A stretch of DNA of 64,000 bases from Aureimonas sp. Leaf324 (lineage in GTDB: Bacteria; Pseudomonadota; Alphaproteobacteria; Rhizobiales; Rhizobiaceae), in contig NZ_LMOH01000003.1 in assembly GCF_001423245.1 (NCBI RefSeq), forward strand, positions 61,912-125,911, written 5' to 3'. Each line of letters begins with the position of its first letter. Position 1 is the stretch's first letter. The notes under the pieces were generated by a model that made no database searches, had not been told where the DNA came from, and saw nothing but the letters and a program-made list of their open reading frames with translations. The position numbers and the translations under genes were made by a program. This document shows, in pieces, positions 58,588 to 64,000 of this stretch.

Positions 58588-59633
58588 GCTTCCCGGACAC
58601 CAGGCCTTCGCACGACGACATCGACGGAATACCACCTCCGGCTGCGACCCCGTTTCTGTTCGGCCACACGCGCGCGTGGCAGGAACTCGTCGAAGCATCC
58701 CGAAGCGATCGCATGCATCACGCGTGGCTCCTGCAGGGACCACGTGGGATAGGAAAGGCGACTCTCGCTTTCGCCTTCGCCCGGCACCTCGTCGGGGCCC
58801 GTTGGACAAGGCAGGTCGAGCGGAGCGCGTCGTTCGACGTCGAAGACCCGGTCCTTCGCCAGATCGCCTCCGGCGCGCATCCGAACGTCATCCACATTCA
58901 AAGGGGCGAGGCCGACCGCGGCGGCGGCTTCAAGACACAGATCACCGTGGATGAAATCCGCCGCCTGCAGGGTTTCTTTCGTGCGACGGCGACCCCCGGC
59001 TGGCGGGTCGCCATCCTCGATCCGGCGGACGATCTCAACCGGAACGCGGCCAACGCGCTTCTGAAGATTCTCGAGGAGCCGCCGGCGCGCTCCGTCTTCC
59101 TGATCACGAACCATGCACCGGGTCGTCTTTTGCCGACCATCCGGTCTCGCTGCAGGACATTGCGGATTGCCAGCCTCACGAGCGCTGCGCTCCCAGCCGC
59201 CACGCGGCAACTCATGCCCGAGGCCGGTGGCGAGGACGCAAATGCTGTCGCCGCGCTGGCGAGGGGAAGCGTCCGCCAGGCGCTCGTTCTCCTGCAAGGC
59301 GGCGGTGTCGATGTCCTCCGAGAGGCCGATCGCATTCTCGACGCTCGCCAGGCGGATTGGCAGGCCGTGCATGGCCTGCTTGACGGGCTTCAGCAGAAAG
59401 GTCGCGAAGCGGCGTTCGAGCTTTTTCGCGACCGGCTGTTCGACCGGCTCGCCGAGGAAGCGACCGCTGCGGTGGAGCAGGGCAGGGCGCGAGACGGGGC
59501 CCTCCTCGCGGCATTCAGCGTTGCGGAACAGGCGCGTTCTCGCGAGGCGGCCGCCTACAACCTCGATCGCAAGCAAACCATCCTCAGCTTCCTCGATCGC
59601 TATCTCGCCCTGCGGGCTGGAGCGACCATCTAA
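58584..59633 (+). CDS. holB: DNA polymerase III subunit delta-prime HolB
   Basis: HolB is the delta-prime subunit of the clamp loader. The 349-residue AAA+ protein begins with TTG overlapping the tmk stop, behind GGAAG. It has HAWLLQGPRGIGKATLAFAFARHL (a modified P-loop) near residue 46, VDEIRRLQGFF, NALLKILEEPPARSVFLITN and the sensor-1/SRC motif PTIRSRCRTL near 190. The zinc-binding cysteine cluster of some HolB proteins is not evident. It is translationally coupled to tmk. Confidence 0.93.
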   Translation: MSFPDTRPSHDDIDGIPPPAATPFLFGHTRAWQELVEASRSDRMHHAWLLQGPRGIGKATLAFAFARHLVGARWTRQVERSASFDVEDPVLRQIASGAHPNVIHIQRGEADRGGGFKTQITVDEIRRLQGFFRATATPGWRVAILDPADDLNRNAANALLKILEEPPARSVFLITNHAPGRLLPTIRSRCRTLRIASLTSAALPAATRQLMPEAGGEDANAVAALARGSVRQALVLLQGGGVDVLREADRILDARQADWQAVHGLLDGLQQKGREAAFELFRDRLFDRLAEEATAAVEQGRARDGALLAAFSVAEQARSREAAAYNLDRKQTILSFLDRYLALRAGATI

Positions 59634-59714
59634 GACGACGCTCCCAGCTTCGTTGAGCCGAGCGAGCCGATGGGCTATCTCCCATCCCGACACGATCCGG
59701 GCAGAAGCAGCACG

Positions 59715-61262
59715 ATGGCCGACCGATTCTACACGACGACCGCGATCTCCTATCCGAACGGCAGCCCGCATATCGGCCATGCCTACGAACTGATTGCGAC
59801 TGACGTGATCGCGCGCTTCAAGCGGCTCGACGGCTTCGACGTCCTGTTCCTGACCGGAACTGACGAACACGGCATCAAGATGCTGCAGACGGCGAGGAAT
59901 CTGGGCTTGTCGCCGCTCGAACTGGCCGACCAGAATTCGGCGAAGTTCCGCGAGATGGGGGAGCTTCTCGGCAGCTCGAACGACGACTTCATCCGGACGA
60001 CGGAGGAGCGCCATTGCAAGGCGAGCCAGGAGATCTGGCGTCGGATGCTGGAGGCCGGAGACATCTACAAGGGCTCCTACGCCGGCTGGTATTCCGTCCG
60101 GGACGAAGCCTACTACGCGGAAGACGAGACGCGCCTTACCGACGACGGCAAGCGCCTGGGTCCGCAGGGAACACCTGTCGAATGGGTCGAGGAGGAAAGC
60201 TACTTCTTCCGCCTCTCACAGTTCGCCGAACGCCTGCTCGCCCACTACGAGGCGCATCCCGACTTCATCGGTCCTGCCGAGCGACGCAACGAGATCGTCT
60301 CGTTCGTCCGTTCCGGCCTCAAGGACCTCTCGATTTCGCGCACGACTTTCGACTGGGGCATCCCGGTGCCGGGCGACGAGCGACACGTCATGTACGTCTG
60401 GGTCGACGCATTAACCAACTATCTGACCGCGACGGGGTTTCCCGATGGCGGGGAGCGCGCCGATTTCTGGCCGGCGGACCTGCACGTCATCGGCAAGGAT
60501 ATCGCCCGCTTCCACACGGTCTACTGGCCGGCTTTTCTGATGTCGGCCGGCCTCCCGATCCCCGAGCGCGTCTTCGTCCACGGCTTTCTCTTCAACCGCG
60601 GGGAGAAGATGTCGAAGTCCGTGGGCAACGTCATCGACCCGACCGCGCTGGTCTCGGCCTACGGCCTCGATCCCGTTCGCTACTTTCTGCTGCGCGAGGT
60701 TCCGTTCGGCCAGGACGGCAACTATTCGCACGAAGCGATCGTCGCGCGGATGAACTCGGAACTCGCCAACGACCTCGGCAATCTCGCCCAGCGTTCGTTG
60801 TCGATGATCGGCAAGAACTGCGACGGCGTGTTGCCGACGCCGGGCGAATTTACGGCGGCGGACGAGGCGATCTTGGCCGCGAGCGGCCAGCTTCTCCAGC
60901 GCTGCCGGGCCGCCGTCGACAGGCAGGAGTTGCACGTCCTCCTGTCGTCGATCGTTTCGGTGGTATCCGAAACCAACCGCTACTTTGCTGGCGAGGAACC
61001 TTGGGTTCTTCGCAAGACAGACCCGGCGCGGATGGGGACGGTGCTCTACGTCACAGCTGAAGTGTTGAGACGGGTGGCGATTCTGCTGCAGCCGGTCATG
61101 CCGGGGTCCATCGCGAAGCTTCTCGATCTGCTTGGCGTGCCGGTTCATGAGCGAGGGTTCGATCGCTTGAGTCAGGGACTGATGCTGGAAGCCGGACAAT
61201 CCTTGCCTCCGCCGTCGGGCGTCTTTCCTCGCTACGTGGAACCGGTGGCTGAAGAAAGCTGA
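59715..61262 (+). CDS. metG: Methionyl-tRNA synthetase MetG
   Basis: MetG charges tRNA-Met with methionine. The 515-residue class I synthetase is the short form: the HIGH motif is in [14 protein letters not shown] near residue 13, LTGTDEHG near 45, WVDALTNYL near 240, and the KMSKS loop is in [10 protein letters not shown] near 305. The CP1 insertion lacks the four-cysteine zinc knuckle, and there is no C-terminal tRNA-binding domain. The start at the ATG of MADRFY follows from homology. TGATG couples it to tatD. Confidence 0.97.
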   Translation: MADRFYTTTAISYPNGSPHIGHAYELIATDVIARFKRLDGFDVLFLTGTDEHGIKMLQTARNLGLSPLELADQNSAKFREMGELLGSSNDDFIRTTEERHCKASQEIWRRMLEAGDIYKGSYAGWYSVRDEAYYAEDETRLTDDGKRLGPQGTPVEWVEEESYFFRLSQFAERLLAHYEAHPDFIGPAERRNEIVSFVRSGLKDLSISRTTFDWGIPVPGDERHVMYVWVDALTNYLTATGFPDGGERADFWPADLHVIGKDIARFHTVYWPAFLMSAGLPIPERVFVHGFLFNRGEKMSKSVGNVIDPTALVSAYGLDPVRYFLLREVPFGQDGNYSHEAIVARMNSELANDLGNLAQRSLSMIGKNCDGVLPTPGEFTAADEAILAASGQLLQRCRAAVDRQELHVLLSSIVSVVSETNRYFAGEEPWVLRKTDPARMGTVLYVTAEVLRRVAILLQPVMPGSIAKLLDLLGVPVHERGFDRLSQGLMLEAGQSLPPPSGVFPRYVEPVAEES

Positions 61263-62071
61263 TGACGAACTTTCTCCTCGTTGACAGCCACTGCCACCTC
61301 GACTTCGCGGATTTCGACGCCGATCGTGAGGATCTCATCGACCGTGCCAACGCCGCCGGGATCGGGCTGATGGTGAGCATTTGCACGCAGGTCTCGAAGC
61401 GCGATCGAATTCTGGAAATCGCCGAGCGGTTTCCTTGCGTCTATGCGTCCATCGGAACCCATCCGCTCAATGCCGCGGATGAGGACGAGGTGCCGACGGA
61501 AGAACTCGTCCGGCTGTCCAGCCACCCGAAAGTCGTGGCGATCGGCGAGGCCGGTCTCGATTATCACTATGATCGCGCACCGCATGACCTGCAGGAGCGC
61601 GTGTTCCGGCGGCACATCGAGGCGGCTCGGTTCACCGGATTGCCTTTGGTCATCCACGCTCGAGACGCGGACGAAGCTGTTGAGCGCATCCTATGTGACG
61701 AAGCCGGGAAGGGGGCATTCCCCTTCGTACTGCACTGTTTCACCGCAGGGCGCAGGCTCGCCGAGGTCGGGATCGAGCTCGGGGGCTATGTTTCGTTCTC
61801 CGGCATCGTGGCCTTCAAGAACTCAAGCGAGCTTCGGGCGATCGCGGCTTCGGTCCCGCGTGATCGGATCCTCGTCGAAACGGATGCGCCTTATCTTGCG
61901 CCGCCGCCCAACCGAGGCAAGCGGAACGAGCCAGCGTTCGTGCGAGATACGGCCGAGGCGCTCGCAGTGGCGCTTGGCAGGGAGTTCGAGCCGTTTGCGC
62001 GCGAGACGACCGACAACTTCTTCCGGCTGTTCCGCAAAGTGCCCGATCCTCGCACGAGCGACCACGCGTGA
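61262..62071 (+). CDS. tatD: TatD-family metal-dependent hydrolase (DNase)
   Basis: TatD-family enzymes are TIM-barrel metallohydrolases with 3'-5' DNase activity in E. coli TatD. The 269-residue product has LVDSHCHLDFADF (metal ligands His), GTHPLNAAD, IGEAGLDYHYD, LVIHARDADEA, HCFTAG and VETDAPYLAPPP, all standard metal-site motifs. The order metG-tatD-MBL hydrolase is conserved across alphaproteobacteria. Its stop overlaps the next GTG (GTGA). Confidence 0.96.
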   Translation: MTNFLLVDSHCHLDFADFDADREDLIDRANAAGIGLMVSICTQVSKRDRILEIAERFPCVYASIGTHPLNAADEDEVPTEELVRLSSHPKVVAIGEAGLDYHYDRAPHDLQERVFRRHIEAARFTGLPLVIHARDADEAVERILCDEAGKGAFPFVLHCFTAGRRLAEVGIELGGYVSFSGIVAFKNSSELRAIAASVPRDRILVETDAPYLAPPPNRGKRNEPAFVRDTAEALAVALGREFEPFARETTDNFFRLFRKVPDPRTSDHA

Positions 62072-62874
62072 CACGACAGCTCCGCCTGACCATTCTCGGA
62101 TGCGGCTCGTCGCCGGGTACCCCGCGAATCACGGGCGACTGGGGTCAGTGCGATCCCGCAAATCCTCGAAATCGTCGCAGTCGCTGTTCGGCCATGGTGG
62201 AACTCGTCAGCGGCGATGACGTTACGCGCGCCGTGATCGATTGCGGACCAGACTTCAGGGAGCAGATGCTGGCTGCATCGGTGACGCGGATCGATGGCTT
62301 GCTGATCACCCATCCGCATGCCGACCATATCCATGGGCTCGACGACGTCCGCGGTTTCGTGATCGACCATCACAAGCTGGTCGACCTCTACGCCGATGCC
62401 GGTACCTATGCGCGGTTGTTTGAGGCCTTCGGCTACTGCTTCCGCACACCGCCGGGCAGTTCCTATGGGCCGATTGTCCGCCATCGGCCGATCAAGGCTG
62501 GAGAGGCCTTTGTGGTCGACGGCCCAGCAGGCGCACTGACGATTCAGCCGTATGCGCAGATTCACGGCAGCATTCATTCCCTCGGGTTCCGTATCGGACC
62601 ACTGGCTTATTCGAGCGACGTCTCAGGCTTCCCGCCTGCCGCTGTCGAGGCGATCAAGGGGGCTGAGCTCTTGGTCGTGGATGCTCTTCAGTACAAGCCG
62701 CACCCGAGCCACTTTTCGCTGCCCGAAGCTCTCGAATGGATCGAGCGGCTTGGCGTGCCTCGCGCCATCCTAACGCACATGCACACGCCGCTCGACTACG
62801 AAACCGTTCGTCGATCTGTGCCCGGATCGATCGAACCCGCCTATGATGGAATGCAGGTCCACTTTGACATCTGA
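62068..62874 (+). CDS. MBL-fold metallo-hydrolase (PhnP-like)
   Basis: The 268-residue protein starts with GTG overlapping the tatD stop. It has LGCGSSPGTPRI near residue 10, the beta-lactamase-fold zinc motif ITHPHADHIHGLDD (HxHxDH) near 80, CGPDFREQM, a downstream YSSDVSG with the bridging Asp, and TLTHMHTP-like His near 235. It resembles the PhnP/lipoate-protein-ligase-associated phosphodiesterase group; the substrate is unknown. No other phosphonate gene is nearby. Confidence 0.9.
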   Translation: MTRQLRLTILGCGSSPGTPRITGDWGQCDPANPRNRRSRCSAMVELVSGDDVTRAVIDCGPDFREQMLAASVTRIDGLLITHPHADHIHGLDDVRGFVIDHHKLVDLYADAGTYARLFEAFGYCFRTPPGSSYGPIVRHRPIKAGEAFVVDGPAGALTIQPYAQIHGSIHSLGFRIGPLAYSSDVSGFPPAAVEAIKGAELLVVDALQYKPHPSHFSLPEALEWIERLGVPRAILTHMHTPLDYETVRRSVPGSIEPAYDGMQVHFDI

Positions 62875-62990
62875 TCCAGGCGGTCGCTGAGATAGCGCTG
62901 CGATTTCCGGCGGGGGTCTCTGCTATTTCCATCGAGCACCTCAAGCTCGTCGTCACTCCCGATCCTCCACACCCAACGACCGATATAAGT

Positions 62991-63018
62991 TAGTTCCATA
63001 ATCCATATTATGTCATTT
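62991..63018. other. Candidate XerCD recombination (dif-like) site
   Basis: This 28-bp AT-rich sequence has the dif layout of 11+6+11: left arm ending CATAA, 6-base centre TCCATA, right arm TTATGTCATTT. The inner dyad CATAAT-CCAT-ATTATG is perfect. The right arm matches 8 of 11 positions of the E. coli XerD arm as I recall it, and the left arm matches only the inner CATAA. It stands out against GC-rich surroundings. Confidence 0.45.
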
Positions 63019-63139
63019 TAGGATGCGTAGCCCGGCTGGGTGGTTGTGAGAACCTGGCTTGATATCCCGCCCCTCTTGAGTCGTCTCCGAGCCCGTCGAG
63101 AAAGGGTCGAGTGGCGGGCGTCGGGCCAAGTCCGCGAAG

Positions 63140-63861
63140 GTGTTGGAAACCTTCGTTGAAGCCAAGCAAGGGATGGTAATAACCCGTGCTGACCATAACG
63201 CGGCCGCGACTGGCCAACCTCGGGGGTGGTCGATGCGCGAGATCGTCAACGCAGTGCTGTTCATTCTACGTTTCGATTGCTTGTGGTGGATGCTGCCGGA
63301 CCACCCTCCTGACCGCGCGGCACGGTCTGGGACAGGTCCGACGGTTCCTTGACAAGCGCCTGTTCAAAGGCTGCACCATCGGCCAGTTCTGGCGATTGTG
63401 GAGCGATGCCGCCGTCAAACCTCGATCGGCGCGGCAATCATGGACAGTCAGATCGCACGGACTTGCGAGAGCGCGGGCGACGCGCTTTTGACAGCGCCAG
63501 CGGATCGTCGGTTCCTAAGCGTCATGCCGCTTGTCGATACCGACGCCCGTTGCTTGCGGCACGTCGGTGCAGCGTCGGTTCAGAATCGTTACGGCGGGGT
63601 CCGGCTTGCCCGCGCATCGCGTCCCCGCCTACTCTTTTCCGAGCGCATCTTTGCCGATCGAGGCTACTGAGGCGAAACGGCCTGCCGGATCAACCTGGCG
63701 CCGGTCGAGATCATGGACCACGGTCTGGCCAGATTAGCTTCGCCGCGCAGCAGAGGCGCCGGGTAGTCCATGGAAGTTTTTCCTGGCTCAGCCGCAACCG
63801 CCGGCTCTGGATGGATGCCGAGACGATGGTCGCTACCCGGCACACCGCATCAGCAGACTGA
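63140..63861 (+). pseudogene. Decayed IS5-type transposase
   Basis: Pieces of an IS5-family DDE transposase are seen in two frames. The N-terminal helix-turn-helix part GWSMREIVNAVLFILRFDC is near 63230-63290. In the same phase further on are SIGAAIMDSQIART and DTDARCLRHVGAASVQN, ending FADRGY and a stop at 63670. A third piece in another frame, VVHGSFSWLSRNRRLWMDAE, ends at a stop at 63861. Gaps and frameshifts lie at about 63350-63400 and 63670-63720. The catalytic Glu expected in the C-terminal VVE block is replaced (VVHG). I could not identify terminal inverted repeats or a target duplication. Confidence 0.75.
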
Positions 63862-64000
63862 GTTCCCGGACGGAATTACAGTTCATTGTTTTGAACAGCC
63901 CGGACGCGGGCTTGGTGACGCGGAGCGTCCGGGATCTTTCGAGCCAGGCGGAGATGCTGGACCTGATGGGACTGGGGCCGGAGGCGGTTCTGGTGATCCA
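63858..64000 (+). pseudogene. uvsE: UV DNA damage endonuclease UvsE/UVDE fragment (5' truncated, runs off window)
   Basis: From about 63879 the frame encodes QFIVLNSPDAGLVTRSVRD and EMLDLMGLGPEAVLVI, a good match to the conserved middle of UvsE, a TIM-barrel endonuclease that nicks DNA at UV photoproducts. The N-terminal half of the enzyme, with its first metal ligands, is absent: the frame merges upstream into the transposase remnant. The IS therefore seems to have removed or replaced the 5' part. The rest lies beyond the window, so I cannot say whether a usable gene remains. Confidence 0.55.

Noticed and set aside
63013..63264. Minus-strand frame of 83 codons next to the dif-like site
   Set aside because: It overlaps the start of the transposase remnant, lacks a ribosome site and matches no domain I know. 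It may be debris from another insertion but cannot be supported.

Overview
The window is GC-rich, densely coding chromosomal DNA from an alphaproteobacterium, most likely of the order Hyphomicrobiales (Rhizobiales). The clues are a dusB(nifR3)-ntrB-ntrC-ntrY-ntrX-trkA-hfq-hflX-mazG block, a pyruvate dehydrogenase operon with a lipoyl domain on E1-beta, a fused ispDF, a phosphatidylcholine synthase, an IalB-family protein and a ppiD-trpD-trpC-moaC-moeA order. Genus cannot be fixed from sequence alone. Nearly all genes are housekeeping.

Layout. Positions 1-4713 (minus strand): PpiD-like foldase, trpD, trpC, moaC and the start of moeA, joined by 4-base overlaps. 4880-18962 (plus): tpiA, secG, pyrG, kdsA, eno, ftsB, then pdhA-pdhB-pdhC, an SGNH hydrolase, lpdA, a small GlsB/YeaQ membrane protein, lipA and a Coq10-type protein. 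Lipoate synthase thus sits beside the lipoyl enzymes it serves. 18944-20636 (minus): cinA C-terminal type and ispDF. 20792-31370 (plus): the two nitrogen-responsive two-component systems NtrBC and NtrYX, potassium uptake regulator TrkA, Hfq and HflX; mazG follows in the opposite direction. 32449-37668: a fatty acid hydroxylase/sterol desaturase family protein, tRNA-Lys, CcdA, and glmU-glmS for UDP-GlcNAc supply. 37672-43718: recG divergent from sdhE-mfd.

43729-49993: a family 5 solute-binding protein, an IalB-like secreted protein, hspQ, a UbiH-like monooxygenase, phosphatidylcholine synthase and a quinone oxidoreductase. 50328-54887: tRNA-Ser, then an RND efflux adaptor and pump. 54952-57883: a 61-residue protein, RlpA and a DacF-like serine peptidase homologue that has lost two of its three active-site motifs. 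57886-62874: a tightly coupled run of tmk, holB, metG, tatD and an MBL-fold hydrolase. The last 1.1 kb changes character: an AT-rich 28-bp sequence resembling a XerCD dif site, a decayed IS5-type transposase, and a uvsE fragment whose 5' part is missing.

I found no clearly new multigene system. The most useful leads are the degenerate DacF-like protein, the dif-like site beside a decayed IS and broken uvsE, and several uncharacterised dyads in front of pdhA, dusB-ntrBC, ntrY and glmS. Promoter, operator and terminator calls were made by eye.
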